Part shown: positions 1-8,500 of the stretch, piece by piece
Numbering within the stretch: the first letter of the stretch is position 1
How the letters are laid out: the number at the start of each line of letters is the position of its first letter
NCBI RefSeq assembly: GCF_900115565.1
Contig: NZ_FOWW01000011.1
Coordinates: 144,696-208,695, forward strand
Origin: Amycolatopsis arida
Lineage (GTDB): Bacteria > Actinomycetota > Actinomycetes > Mycobacteriales > Pseudonocardiaceae
Reading direction: 5' to 3'
DNA length: 64,000 nt
Position numbers and translations under genes: made by a program
Notes under the pieces: model-generated
Told to the model about the DNA's origin: nothing
The model's database searches: none
The model's input: the letters and a program-made list of their open reading frames with translations, nothing else

Positions 1-1437
1 CTCGGGCGCGCCCTGCTCGAGCAGGGTGAAGATGCCGCCGCCGTCGTCGTTGAGCACCACGATGGTGAGGTCCGGCCGCTGCTCGGCCGGCCCGGTGAGC
101 AGGCCGTTCACGTCGTGCAGGAACGTCAGGTCGCCGAGCAGCGCGTAGGCGGGACCGCGGTGCACGGTCGCCGCACCCATCGCGGTGGAGACCATGCCGT
201 CGATCCCGGCGACGCCGCGGTTGCGGTGCACCAGGACGTCCGGCCGGATGCCGCCGGCCAGCGCGACGTCCCGGGTGGGGTTCGACGAGCCGACGACCAG
301 CAGCGCGTCCGGCGGCAGGGCGTCCACCAGCTCCGCGGCCAACCGCAACCCGCTGGGCCACGGCTCGGCGGCCAGCGCCTCGCGCACCGCACGGGTGGCG
401 GCCGCGTCGGCCCGCTGCCACCGGGCCAGCCACTCCGGGTCGGCCGGCTTGGTCGGCTCGGCGAACCACTGCCCCACCTGGCGGACGTTGTGCGCGGGCG
501 CTGGCCAGTCGGCGTCCGGCCGCACCAGCAGCACCTCGACCGCGGGAGCGGACAGCAGGGCCTGCACCTGCCGGAACACCGTGGGCCGGCCGATGCACAG
601 CACCTGCTCGGGCCGGTGCGCGGCGATGAACTCCTCGACGGCCAGCAGCCACGCGCCGGCGCCGATCGCGGTGGCCCCGCCGAGGCCGAGCCCGCCGGTC
701 TCCGACACCACCGGCCACCCGTGCTGCTCGGCCCACTCGCTGGCCGCGCCGACCCCGGCGTCGCAGGCCACCACCAACCCCTGCCGTGCCGAGGGCACGA
801 CGAACGCCGGCAGGGCCCCGAAGTCGGGCAGCTCGGTCCAGCGCGCGCCGTCCGACCGGCCCTCCAGCGACTCGTGCCAGTCGCCGGTGCCGTCGGGCAC
901 GAGCGGCTCGCGGAAGGGGACGTTGAGGTGCACCGGCCCGCACCGCCACTCGCCGTACGCGGCGTTCCACGCCCGGCAGACCTGGCTGCGCCAGTACGCG
1001 TTCTGCCCCGCCCTGTTCTCCGCGACGGCCAGCTCGTCGAAGTAGCGGACGGCGTTGCCGTAGAGCTCGTACTGGTCGATGACCTGGTTGGCGCCGGCGG
1101 CCCGCAGCTCGGGCGGGCGGTCGGCGGTGAGCACGATCAGCGGGACGCCGGCGCGGTCGGCCTCGAGCACGGCGGGGTGGAAGTTGGCCGCGGCCGTGCC
1201 GGACGTGCACGCCACCGCCACCGGGCGCCCGGTGCGCGCGGCGATGCCGAGCGCGAGGAACGCGGCGCTGCGCTCGTCGACGCGCACGTGCAGGCGGAGC
1301 TTGCCGGCCGAGGCGGCGTCGTACAGCGCCAGTGACAGCGGCGCGTTGCGGGAACCGGGGCAGAGCACGACGTGCGAGACGGTGTTGCGGACGAGCTCGT
1401 CGACGATGACGCGGGCCTGCGCGGTGGAAGGGTTCAC
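1..1437 (-). CDS. menD: MenD, 2-succinyl-5-enolpyruvyl-6-hydroxy-3-cyclohexene-1-carboxylate synthase (C-terminus off window)
   Basis: MenD is the ThDP-dependent enzyme that joins isochorismate and 2-oxoglutarate in cytoplasmic menaquinone synthesis. The minus-strand frame is open from the left edge to a GTG at 1437 (479 codons visible; the family is about 550 residues, so the C-terminal end is missing). Visible motifs are LCPGSRNAP near residue 25, the RVDERSAAF segment carrying the cofactor-activating Glu, CTSGTAAANF, and the ThDP/metal-binding VLNDDGGGIF near the window edge. GTG is chosen because the MenD N-terminus (VNPSTAQARVIVDEL) begins there. It is divergent from menB with 114 bp between them. 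No anomaly is seen. Confidence 0.95.
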   Translation of the reverse strand, partial: MNPSTAQARVIVDELVRNTVSHVVLCPGSRNAPLSLALYDAASAGKLRLHVRVDERSAAFLALGIAARTGRPVAVACTSGTAAANFHPAVLEADRAGVPLIVLTADRPPELRAAGANQVIDQYELYGNAVRYFDELAVAENRAGQNAYWRSQVCRAWNAAYGEWRCGPVHLNVPFREPLVPDGTGDWHESLEGRSDGARWTELPDFGALPAFVVPSARQGLVVACDAGVGAASEWAEQHGWPVVSETGGLGLGGATAIGAGAWLLAVEEFIAAHRPEQVLCIGRPTVFRQVQALLSAPAVEVLLVRPDADWPAPAHNVRQVGQWFAEPTKPADPEWLARWQRADAAATRAVREALAAEPWPSGLRLAAELVDALPPDALLVVGSSNPTRDVALAGGIRPDVLVHRNRGVAGIDGMVSTAMGAATVHRGPAYALLGDLTFLHDVNGLLTGPAEQRPDLTIVVLNDDGGGIFTLLEQGAPE

Positions 1438-1551
1438 CGGCGTTCCCCCGTCCCGACTCGACGTCTCGGCGGGCGGCCAGCCGAATCCCGGTCCTGGTCG
1501 CCTACCACCTCGATGCCGGTCACCACGCGCACACGCCCTATCCTCCCAAAC

Positions 1552-2475
1552 GTGGACGACGATCGCGTTTCAGAGCTGTTCGACCCGGCCCAATGGAGTG
1601 AGATCGAGGGATTCGACTTCACCGACATCACCTACCACCGCTCGACGGAACAGCGCTCGGGCAAGCGCGTCGTGCGGATCGCGTTCGACCGTCCCGAGGT
1701 GCGCAACGCGTTTCGTCCGCACACCGTCGACGAGCTGTACCGCGCGCTGGACCACGCGCGGATGAGCTCGGACGTCGGCTGCGTCCTGCTCACCGGCAAC
1801 GGCCCTTCGCCGAGGGACGGCGGGTGGGCGTTCTGCTCCGGTGGTGACCAGCGTATTCGCGGCCGGTCGGGCTATCAGTACGCCAGTGGGGAGACGTCGG
1901 ACACCATCGACCCGGCGCGCGCGGGGCGGCTGCACATCCTCGAGGTGCAGCGGCTGATCCGGTTCATCCCGAAGCCGGTGATCGCGGTGGTGACCGGGTG
2001 GGCCGCCGGGGGCGGGCACTCGCTGCACGTGGTGTGCGACCTCACGCTGGCCTCGGCCGAGCACGGCCGGTTCAGGCAGACCGACGCCGACGTGGGCTCG
2101 TTCGACGCCGGCTACGGCTCGGCGTACCTGGCCCGGCACGTGGGGCAGAAGCTCGCACGGGAGATCTTCTTCCTGGGCCGCACCTACACGGCGGAGCAGA
2201 TGCACGCGATGGGCGCGGTGAACGCGGTGGTGCCGCACGCCGAGCTGGAGGCCGAGGCGCTGCGCTGGGGGTGGGAGATCGTCGGCAAGTCGCCGACCGC
2301 GCAGCGGATGCTGAAGTACGCGTTCAACCTGGTGGACGACGGCCTGGTCGGGCAGCAGCTGTTCGCCGGCGAGACCACGCGGTTGGCGTACATGCGGGAC
2401 GAGGCCGTGGAGGGTCGGGACGCGTTCCTGCAGAAGCGCGAGCCCGACTGGACGGACTACCCGTACTACTACTGA
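1552..2475 (+). CDS. menB: MenB, 1,4-dihydroxy-2-naphthoyl-CoA synthase
   Basis: MenB is a crotonase-fold enzyme that closes the ring of o-succinylbenzoyl-CoA to give 1,4-dihydroxy-2-naphthoyl-CoA. The 307-residue product contains the hallmark stretches NGPSPRDGGWAFCSGGDQR and GWAAGGGHSLHVVCDLTLAS (oxyanion hole glycines) and ends in YPYYY, like mycobacterial MenB. The frame is open further upstream to 1372, but GTG 1552 (VDDDRVSELF) matches the usual MenB length, and the upstream part overlaps the menD promoter. menE follows after 24 bp, so the two are probably co-transcribed. Confidence 0.95.
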   Translation: MDDDRVSELFDPAQWSEIEGFDFTDITYHRSTEQRSGKRVVRIAFDRPEVRNAFRPHTVDELYRALDHARMSSDVGCVLLTGNGPSPRDGGWAFCSGGDQRIRGRSGYQYASGETSDTIDPARAGRLHILEVQRLIRFIPKPVIAVVTGWAAGGGHSLHVVCDLTLASAEHGRFRQTDADVGSFDAGYGSAYLARHVGQKLAREIFFLGRTYTAEQMHAMGAVNAVVPHAELEAEALRWGWEIVGKSPTAQRMLKYAFNLVDDGLVGQQLFAGETTRLAYMRDEAVEGRDAFLQKREPDWTDYPYYY

Positions 2476-2499
2476 TCACGTCCGCTCCGGTGAAGCGCC

Positions 2500-3777
2500 G
2501 TGATCACTGTCCCGAGTGACGGGAGCCCGGCCGCGGTGGAGCGGGTGCGCCGGGCGCTGCTCGACGCGCTGGACGGCGGGCCCGCGGTGCTCCCGGTCGA
2601 CGCGCGGCACCCCCGGGGGGACGAGCTGCGCGCGGCGATGGCACCGGAGCGACCGGTGGAGCCGAACACCGCGGTGGTCGTGCCGACCTCGGGATCGACC
2701 GGGACCCCCAAGGGGGTGCTGCTCGCCGCGTCCGCCCTGGTCGCGTCGGCCGAGGCGACGCACCGCCGGCTCGGCGGGCCGGGCCGGTGGCTCCTGGCGA
2801 CACCCGTGCACTACATCGGCGGCCTGCAGGTGCTGGTCCGCGCGCACCTGGCCGGCACCGAGCCGGTGGTGCTCGACCTCGCCAGCGGTTTCTCCCCCAC
2901 CGCGTTCGCCGCGGCGGCCGGGGAGCTGCTCACCCGGCCGGGGCCGCACTACACCGCACTCGTGCCGACCCAGCTCACCCGCATCCTCGTCGACCCCGCG
3001 GCGACACGGGCGGCCGCCGGGTTCGCCGCGATCGTGATCGGTGGTGCGCGGTTGGACCCGGGGCTGCGGGCGCGGGCGGAGCGGGCCGGGCTGCGGGTGC
3101 GCTCGGCGTACGGGATGAGCGAGACGGCCAGCGGGTGCGTGTACGACGGCGTCCCGCTGGACGGCGTGCGGGTGCGGATCGGCACCGGAGCGGGTACCGG
3201 GGGCGTCGCCGGGCGGATCGAGATCGCCGGGTCGGTGCTCGCGCACGGCTACCGGCTGCGACCCGACGAGTCCGCGGCCACGTTCCGGGACGGCTGGCTG
3301 CGCACCAACGACCTCGGCCGCCTCGACGCCGTCGGCCGGCTGGAGGTGCTCGGCCGGGTCGACGACGTGATCAACACCGGGGGGGTGAAGGTGCCGGCGG
3401 CCGAGGTCGAGCGGGCGTTGACCGGACATCCCGCGGTGCTGGCGGCGTGCGTGGTGGGAGTGCCCGACCCGGAGTGGGGCGAGGCGGTGGCCGCGGCCGT
3501 GGTCCTCGGCGGCGGAGCCGGTGAGGGGACGATGCCGGGCGAGTCGCGCGCGGACGACAGCTCGGCGAGGACCACGGCCGGGACGGACGAGCCGGAGTCG
3601 GCGGCGAGCACGGCCGGGCCGATGGGTGATCGGGTGCGGGACGAGCTGCGGGCGGCCGTCCGGACGGCGGTGGGCGCGGCCGGGGTGCCCAAGCGATTGG
3701 AGTTCGTGCGCGAACTGCCGACGCGGGGACCAGGTAAACCCGATCGGGTGGCCGTGCGCGCGATGTTCGAGTGGTGA
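2500..3777 (+). CDS. menE: MenE, o-succinylbenzoate-CoA ligase
   Basis: MenE adenylates o-succinylbenzoate and transfers it to CoA, supplying MenB. The 425-residue ANL-family protein carries the P-loop-like TSGSTGTPKG (residues 63-72), the A5 motif YGMSETASG, the hinge TNDLGRLD and the C-terminal catalytic Lys in GPGKPDRV. A low-complexity Gly/Ser/Ala-rich insertion of about 40 residues lies in the C-terminal subdomain (around 340-385), just before the final helix and loop; it looks like a linker expansion and does not interrupt a motif. The GTG start at 2500 lies 24 bp after the menB stop. In relatives I would expect menA nearby; here it is 43 kb away, on the far side of a polyketide cluster. 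Confidence 0.92.
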   Translation: MITVPSDGSPAAVERVRRALLDALDGGPAVLPVDARHPRGDELRAAMAPERPVEPNTAVVVPTSGSTGTPKGVLLAASALVASAEATHRRLGGPGRWLLATPVHYIGGLQVLVRAHLAGTEPVVLDLASGFSPTAFAAAAGELLTRPGPHYTALVPTQLTRILVDPAATRAAAGFAAIVIGGARLDPGLRARAERAGLRVRSAYGMSETASGCVYDGVPLDGVRVRIGTGAGTGGVAGRIEIAGSVLAHGYRLRPDESAATFRDGWLRTNDLGRLDAVGRLEVLGRVDDVINTGGVKVPAAEVERALTGHPAVLAACVVGVPDPEWGEAVAAAVVLGGGAGEGTMPGESRADDSSARTTAGTDEPESAASTAGPMGDRVRDELRAAVRTAVGAAGVPKRLEFVRELPTRGPGKPDRVAVRAMFEW

Positions 3778-3979
3778 CGTTCAGGACACCGCCGAACGGC
3801 GTAATCTCCGCTCACTCGGTAATCCGATCGCCACACTCTTGTCCATATTTTTCCTAATTTTCCACCCAATTGGTTGACTTTCCACGAATTGCGGATTTGG
3901 CTCTGCTGCCGACGGGCACGCGGCCCTGCAGCGGCGGTGGGACGTCGCTCCGCGATGCCCGGGTGGGAGGAGTTCGACC
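3778..3979 (+). promoter_or_regulatory. AT-rich intergenic promoter region upstream of the SH3-domain protein gene
   Basis: This gap between menE and the SH3-protein gene contains an AT-rich island at about 3836-3900, unusual for the surrounding roughly 72% GC sequence. It includes TTTTTCCTAATTTTCC and a possible -35 element TTGACT at 3873. A matching -10 is not clear. It is most simply the promoter of the downstream gene. It is also the left edge of the region separating menE from menA. Confidence 0.4.
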
Positions 3980-5173
3980 ATGACGGCTGGTGGAACCGGA
4001 GGAAGATCTCGCCGCGGCTGGGCGGCGCTGGGGGTGGGTGCGGCGATCGCGCTGGGCGTGCTCGCCCCGCCCGCGGCCGCCGACCCCGCGGTGCCCGCGA
4101 GCGGAACCCTGACCTGGTCGATCACGCCGGGGACGGAGGCCGGCATCGCCGCGCACGGCACGGCGGCCAGCGCCGGGCGACGGGACACGACCACGATCCG
4201 CGAGTTCACCCCGAAGCGGCTGGAAGCGCCGGTGAACACCGTCGCGGTGGACGTGGACGCGACGGTGCCCGAGGGGACCGAGGCGGCGCTGGACGTGCGC
4301 GGGCTGCGCGCCGACGGGATGTGGACCGAGTGGACCGAGGCCGTGCCGGGCGCGCCCGCGGTGCTGGCGGAGAGCAGCGCGACCGTGCAGGCGCGGCTGG
4401 TGGTCGCCGGCGAGCGGGCGGCGGAGGTGCGGCGGGTCGACGTGACGGCGTGGAACGCGCCGGGCGCCGCGGCGACACCGCGGATCCTGGCCGCGCAGAC
4501 GTACCGGGTCTTCGCCACCAGGGAGGGCCTGGTGGGTGGTACCACCGCGAACGGGCACGTGATCAAGCCACGGGACCATTTCGTGGCGTTGCCGTCGCGA
4601 CGCGGGTTGGCCAACCGGAACAGCGGCAACTACACGGTGCAGGTGTGCACGTCGACGAACTCGCGGTGCGAGTGGGCGCCGGTGTGGGACGTCGGGCCGT
4701 GGAACACCAAGGACGACTACTGGAACGCCAACCGCGAGATGTGGAAGGACCTGCCGAGGGGCAAGCCACAGGCGCAGGCGGCGTACCAGGACGGGTACAA
4801 CGGCGGGAAGGACCAGTTCGGCCGTCGGGTGGCGAACCCGGCCGGGATCGACCTGGCGGACGGGACGTTCTGGGACGGGCTCAAGCTGTCCGACAACGCG
4901 TGGGTGAACGTGACCTACGAGTGGACCGGCTCGGGGCCGTGGGGCACGATCGCGACCGCCACCGACCCGCTGAACGTGCGGTCGGGGCCGCGCGCATCGG
5001 CGGCGCAGGTGGGCCTGGCCGCCAGGCACGCGCAGGTACGCATCGAGTGCCAGGTGACCGGGGACTCGGTCAGCGGCACGCAGGGCACGTCGAACCTCTG
5101 GTACCGCCTGGCGAGCGGCAAGTACGTGGCGCGGGCGTACGTGAAGGTGGGCGTGGCGCCCGGCAACTGCTGA
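3980..5173 (+). CDS. Secreted protein with C-terminal bacterial SH3 domain
   Basis: This 397-residue protein starts at ATG 3980 with a Sec-type signal peptide: basic RSRRGW, a hydrophobic stretch GVGAAIALGVLAPPA, and a likely AAA/D cleavage near residue 35. The middle holds a beta-rich segment resembling the N-terminal regions of actinomycete amidases, and a segment (about 190-310) with two cysteines and many aromatics reminiscent of double-psi beta-barrel cell-wall proteins. The C-terminus (about 320-397) has the SH3b pattern DPLNVRSGPRASAAQVG...WYRLASGKYVARAYV, with two more cysteines. It probably binds or modifies peptidoglycan outside the cell; no catalytic motif was recognised. It may be an ordinary chromosomal gene flanking the polyketide cluster rather than part of it. 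Confidence 0.75.
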   Translation: MTAGGTGGRSRRGWAALGVGAAIALGVLAPPAAADPAVPASGTLTWSITPGTEAGIAAHGTAASAGRRDTTTIREFTPKRLEAPVNTVAVDVDATVPEGTEAALDVRGLRADGMWTEWTEAVPGAPAVLAESSATVQARLVVAGERAAEVRRVDVTAWNAPGAAATPRILAAQTYRVFATREGLVGGTTANGHVIKPRDHFVALPSRRGLANRNSGNYTVQVCTSTNSRCEWAPVWDVGPWNTKDDYWNANREMWKDLPRGKPQAQAAYQDGYNGGKDQFGRRVANPAGIDLADGTFWDGLKLSDNAWVNVTYEWTGSGPWGTIATATDPLNVRSGPRASAAQVGLAARHAQVRIECQVTGDSVSGTQGTSNLWYRLASGKYVARAYVKVGVAPGNC

Positions 5174-5186
5174 CCGGTCCCGCCGC

Positions 5187-5220
5187 GGGGTCGGGTGCCG
5201 CGGGCCAGGCACCCGACCCC
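5187..5220. terminator. Bidirectional terminator hairpin between convergent genes
   Basis: A perfect 13-bp inverted repeat (GGGGTCGGGTGCC at 5187-5199 with its complement at 5208-5220) has an 8-nt loop. It sits 14 bp after the SH3-protein stop and about 48 bp from the stop of the convergent P450 gene. There is no long U tract, as is common in actinomycetes. Confidence 0.75.
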
Positions 5221-5268
5221 CTTCGGCGCGAGAACACCGACGTGAGAGGTGTGGGAGGGACGTACCAC

Positions 5269-6492
5269 TCAACCGCGCGGCCGGATCGGGAGTTCGACCA
5301 GGCCACGGATGACCAGGTTGTCACGGTAGCGCAGCTCGGTGGTGGCCAACCGCATGTTCGGTGCCCTGCGGACCAGCGCGCCGAAGGCGATCTGGCCCTC
5401 CAGCCTGGCCAGGGGTGCCCCCAGGCAGAAGTGGATACCGCCGTCGAAGGCGAGGTGGCGGTTGTCCCGACGGGAGATGTCGAGTTCGTCGGGCCGATCG
5501 AAGACCTCCGGATCGCGGTTGGCGGCACCGCGCATCAACACCACTTGCTCCCCGCGGGCGATCGCGTGGCCGTCGAGCTCCAGATCCGTCAGTGCGGTGC
5601 GGCGGGTCAGCTGGGTCGGTGGGTCGTAGCGGAGGAACTCCTCCACGGCGGACGCGACGAGCGCCGGATCGTCGTGCAGCCGGCGCAGCTGCTCGGGGTT
5701 GCGCAGGAGTGCCAACACACCGTTGCCGATCAAGTCCATCGTGGTCTCGTGGCCGGCGACGTAGAGCAGGATGCAGGTGGTGAGCATCTCGGCCTCGGTG
5801 AGGGTGGAGCCGCGCTCCCGCACCGCGACGAGCCCGCTCAGCAGGTCGTCGCGCGGGTGTTCCCGGCGCTGCCGGAGCAGGCCGCGGAAATACTCGTCGA
5901 ACTGCGCGAAAGCCTGCCCGCGCCGTTTCATCTCCTCCGGCGAGTGCTCGAAGTCCGGGTCGACGCCGCGCGCCACCACGTGGGAGAGCTCCTTGACCGC
6001 GTTCATGTCCTCGGCCGGCACCCCGAGCAGCTCGCTGATCACCATCACCGGCAGCGCGTAGGCGAACCCGTCGATCAGGTCGACCTCGTCGTGCTGCATG
6101 ACCTGATCCAGCAGGTCGTCCACGATCCGCTGGATCCGCGGTGTCAGCCGCTCCACGATCCGCGGGGTGAACGCCTTGTTCACCAGCGACCGCAGCCGGG
6201 TGTGCTCGGGCGGGTCGAGCAGGATGAACGGCTTCGCCCTCCCCCGCACCGGGCGACGGAAGTTGTTCTGGCCCAGCACCTCGTCGGATCCGTGCCCGAA
6301 GCGGGAGTCGCGGAACACCGCGGCGACGTCACGGTGCCTGCTGATCAGCCAGTGCCCGCGCGGGCTGCGGTAGATCGGGGCCAGCTCCCTCAGCCGCCGG
6401 AAGTACGGATAGGGATCGGCCCGGTAGGCCCTGTCGAACGGGTCGAAGTCGATCACGGGGTTCTCGTCGCGTGCCGCCGCGGTCTCGGTCAT
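5269..6492 (-). CDS. Cytochrome P450 (bacterial class I type)
   Basis: A 407-residue cytosolic P450, likely a tailoring hydroxylase or oxidative-coupling enzyme for the polyketide, needing ferredoxin and reductase from elsewhere. The I-helix oxygen-binding motif AGHETT is at 246-251, the K-helix ExxR lies in VEEFLRYDPP, and the heme-ligand loop FDGGIHFCLG has Cys356. The frame is open further upstream, but ATG 6492 (MTETAAARDE) gives the usual length and has a GGAAAGGAAGC ribosome-binding site. It is the last gene of a three-gene operon (SchA/CurD-like, DUF1772, P450), 40 bp after its neighbour. It is the only P450 in the cluster. Confidence 0.93.
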   Translation of the reverse strand: MTETAAARDENPVIDFDPFDRAYRADPYPYFRRLRELAPIYRSPRGHWLISRHRDVAAVFRDSRFGHGSDEVLGQNNFRRPVRGRAKPFILLDPPEHTRLRSLVNKAFTPRIVERLTPRIQRIVDDLLDQVMQHDEVDLIDGFAYALPVMVISELLGVPAEDMNAVKELSHVVARGVDPDFEHSPEEMKRRGQAFAQFDEYFRGLLRQRREHPRDDLLSGLVAVRERGSTLTEAEMLTTCILLYVAGHETTMDLIGNGVLALLRNPEQLRRLHDDPALVASAVEEFLRYDPPTQLTRRTALTDLELDGHAIARGEQVVLMRGAANRDPEVFDRPDELDISRRDNRHLAFDGGIHFCLGAPLARLEGQIAFGALVRRAPNMRLATTELRYRDNLVIRGLVELPIRPRG

Positions 6493-6532
6493 GGTCCTGG
6501 TGCTTCCTTTCCCTGGCGCCTCGTGGGCTGTT

Positions 6533-6988
6533 TCAGCTGAGCGCGACCGCCGAGGCGTTGAGCGCGAGCGCGAGCGCGGCCAGCGTGCTACGCAGCAGGT
6601 GCCAGCGCCGCCACAGCGGGCGCGGGTCCTGCCATTCGGCGGGCATTCGATCCGGGTCCAGCGTCCGGAGTTGGCGGTTGATCGGCACGTTGCACCAGTG
6701 GGACACCACCGCGACCATGACCAGCAGGGCGGCACCGACACCGAACAGCAGCGCGCCGAGCCCGTTCGGCGCGAGGATCGCCAGCACGACGTCGAGGGCG
6801 GTCGCGGTCAGCACGATCACCGGCATCGTCGGATCCCAGTTCCGGCCGAGCAGCTTGTGCGCGTAGATGTACTGCCCGGGCGGCATCGCCAGCAACGCGG
6901 GCACCGTGCTGATCGCGACGGCGAACAGCACACCCGCCACGATCCCACTGGCCATCACCGCGACGATGCCGAAGACGGTGCTCAGCAC
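6533..6988 (-). CDS. DUF1772 membrane protein, anthrone-oxygenase-like (copy 1)
   Basis: A small membrane protein of about 150 residues with four predicted helices: an N-terminal pair, the segment VIVLTATALDVVLAILAP, and a C-terminal helix. It contains the conserved loop HWCNVPINRQL followed by WQDPRPLWRRWHLLR. DUF1772 includes anthrone oxygenases of fungal and bacterial aromatic polyketide pathways, so oxidation of an anthrone to a quinone is the favoured role. The second of two adjacent GTG codons (6988) is preferred because GGAGG lies 6 nt before it; the first would be at 6991. A paralogue lies in the PKS operon at 18784-19251. Confidence 0.75.
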   Translation of the reverse strand: MLSTVFGIVAVMASGIVAGVLFAVAISTVPALLAMPPGQYIYAHKLLGRNWDPTMPVIVLTATALDVVLAILAPNGLGALLFGVGAALLVMVAVVSHWCNVPINRQLRTLDPDRMPAEWQDPRPLWRRWHLLRSTLAALALALNASAVALS

Positions 6989-6991
6989 CAC

Positions 6992-7354
6992 TCACCTCCG
7001 ACCGAACTGGGCGAGGCAGCGCATGACGCTGTCCTGGAAGGTTCGGACGAACCCGTCGACCGTGCCGGTGTCGCGCGGGCTGGCGAGGTAGGGGACGATC
7101 CGCCGTTCGAAGTCCTGAACCCCCGGCTGCGTCGCCATGAACCGGGCGACCGCGGTGATGTCGCCCTCGTACTCGATGAACCGCACCATGGTGTCGTCCT
7201 TGATGAACACGGCGGTCGACACGATGCGAGCGGCCTCGGCGCCGTCGTCGGCGACCACAACGGAGGATCGAGGACGGGTGAACCCGCTGACGATCTCGGC
7301 GATCTCCTCCTCACACCCGGCCTTGATGTCGTACCTGATCGCGGCGATCGGCAT
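6992..7354 (-). CDS. SchA/CurD-like domain protein (copy 1)
   Basis: A 120-residue cytosolic protein starting at ATG 7354 (MPIAAIRYDIKAG). It matches the SchA/CurD family, known almost only from spore-pigment and related type II PKS clusters and without a settled biochemical role. Conserved landmarks are TAVFIKDDTMVRFIEYEGD, the MATQPGVQDFE segment, and the C-terminal PYLASPRDTGTVDGF...MRCLAQ. A clear paralogue is at 39139-39528, and the size and ferredoxin-like pattern recall small dimeric ABM-type enzymes. It is the first gene of the operon ending in the P450, divergent from the membrane protein at 7578. Confidence 0.85.
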   Translation of the reverse strand: MPIAAIRYDIKAGCEEEIAEIVSGFTRPRSSVVVADDGAEAARIVSTAVFIKDDTMVRFIEYEGDITAVARFMATQPGVQDFERRIVPYLASPRDTGTVDGFVRTFQDSVMRCLAQFGRR

Positions 7355-7577
7355 GTCCGCTCCTCGGGAATCCGTCGATGTCCCCACCAGGGTGGAACCG
7401 GTCGTTGGACGGGCACTAGGCGATCGCTTGAGCCGGCCCCGCGAGGCGCCGGACAACTCACCCGGCCGCCGGGCTCTACCGGTCGTCGCGCGATACTCCA
7501 GCGCCGCCGCCGAGACTGACGGGCGTTCAGGTGCCCGACGCGCCTCGGGCGCTCCCAACGGTGGCTGTGGAGGATGG
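7355..7577. promoter_or_regulatory. Divergent promoter region, SchA/CurD-like operon and membrane-protein operon
   Basis: A 223-bp gap between two divergent cluster operons must hold both promoters. The plus-side gene has an evident ribosome-binding site GTGGAGGAT just before ATG 7578. No convincing -10/-35 pair or operator repeat was seen. Confidence 0.35.
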
Positions 7578-8465
7578 ATGGTTCAGGCGAATCCCATCGG
7601 GAATCCGGAGCGTGCGGCGGACCGCGGCGACCCGGTCATCGGCCGCCACGCCGGCCCGGTCGGCAGGGTGTTCCGCGTCATCACGGGTCTCGTCGGCTTC
7701 CTGCCGGTCTTCATCATCCTGCGCGGCCTGAGCACCACCGAGGTGGTCGTCGGTCTCGTCTGGTTCGTCGTGGTCGCCGCGGTCGTCGTCGCCGCGCTCG
7801 CCCTGATGCGCCCGTGGTTGGCCGGCCGCGAGAGCGGCGGCCTGACCGGTTTCGTCGGCAGCGCGATCCTGCTGCTGCCGATGGCCGCGTACCCGATGGG
7901 GCTGTTGCCGGAGGCACCCACGATCGGCCTGCGGCTCTACACCGACTTCTCGGTCACCCTGTCCGGGCTCATCGGCTACGGCGGGCTGGAGATGGCCGCC
8001 CTGCCCTCCCTCGTACTGGGCCACCGCCCGGTGCTGTACAGCCAGTACAACATGGTCGACCTGGTGGAGCGGCGGACGCTGACCTCGGGGAGGTCCCCGC
8101 TCGCGGTGCTCGCCGGCGTGCTGGGGGTGCTCGGGTTCGCCTGGTTCTGGACCATGCAGTTCTGGTTCACCACCGTTCCCGAGTTCGTCACCGGCTCGCC
8201 CGACGCACGGGTTCCGGAAGTCCCGGCCGCCGTCGCCCCCTTCGCCGCCGCCGCGATCGTCCTGGCCGGGCTGCTCCTGCTGCTGATCGATCGCCGCGCG
8301 GCCGCCGGCCGCCGCTGGTGGTGGCCGCTGGGCGCCGTCGTCGTGGTGTTCGGCATCGGCGCACCGGTCGGCGCGATGCCGGACGCGCTCTACGCGGTGA
8401 TCATCCTCGCCGGCGCCGTCATCGGCGTCCGACGCCTGCTCGCCCGACGCCGTCCAGCGGCGTAG
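7578..8465 (+). CDS. Multi-pass membrane protein of unknown function
   Basis: A 295-residue protein with about seven or eight hydrophobic segments (for example FRVITGLVGFLPVFIILRGL, VVVGLVWFVVVAAVVVAALAL, FVGSAILLLPMAAYPMGLLP) and an Arg-rich C-terminus. I do not recognise a family. The start ATG 7578 has a GGAGGAT ribosome-binding site; an ATG four bases upstream is in another frame. It is followed after 35 bp by a beta-hydroxyacid-dehydrogenase-like gene, so the two are probably co-transcribed. A role in export or in holding membrane-associated tailoring enzymes is possible but is only inferred from context. Confidence 0.7.
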   Translation: MVQANPIGNPERAADRGDPVIGRHAGPVGRVFRVITGLVGFLPVFIILRGLSTTEVVVGLVWFVVVAAVVVAALALMRPWLAGRESGGLTGFVGSAILLLPMAAYPMGLLPEAPTIGLRLYTDFSVTLSGLIGYGGLEMAALPSLVLGHRPVLYSQYNMVDLVERRTLTSGRSPLAVLAGVLGVLGFAWFWTMQFWFTTVPEFVTGSPDARVPEVPAAVAPFAAAAIVLAGLLLLLIDRRAAAGRRWWWPLGAVVVVFGIGAPVGAMPDALYAVIILAGAVIGVRRLLARRRPAA

Positions 8466-8500
8466 ACCCTGCTACGCACTCCCAGGAAAGGCACTCGGTC

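Noticed and set aside
3874..6540. Plus-strand frame of 888 codons spanning the SH3 protein and the P450
   Set aside because: Composition is Arg/Gly/Asp shadow-like, and it runs antisense to a P450 with full motifs and out of frame with the SH3 protein.
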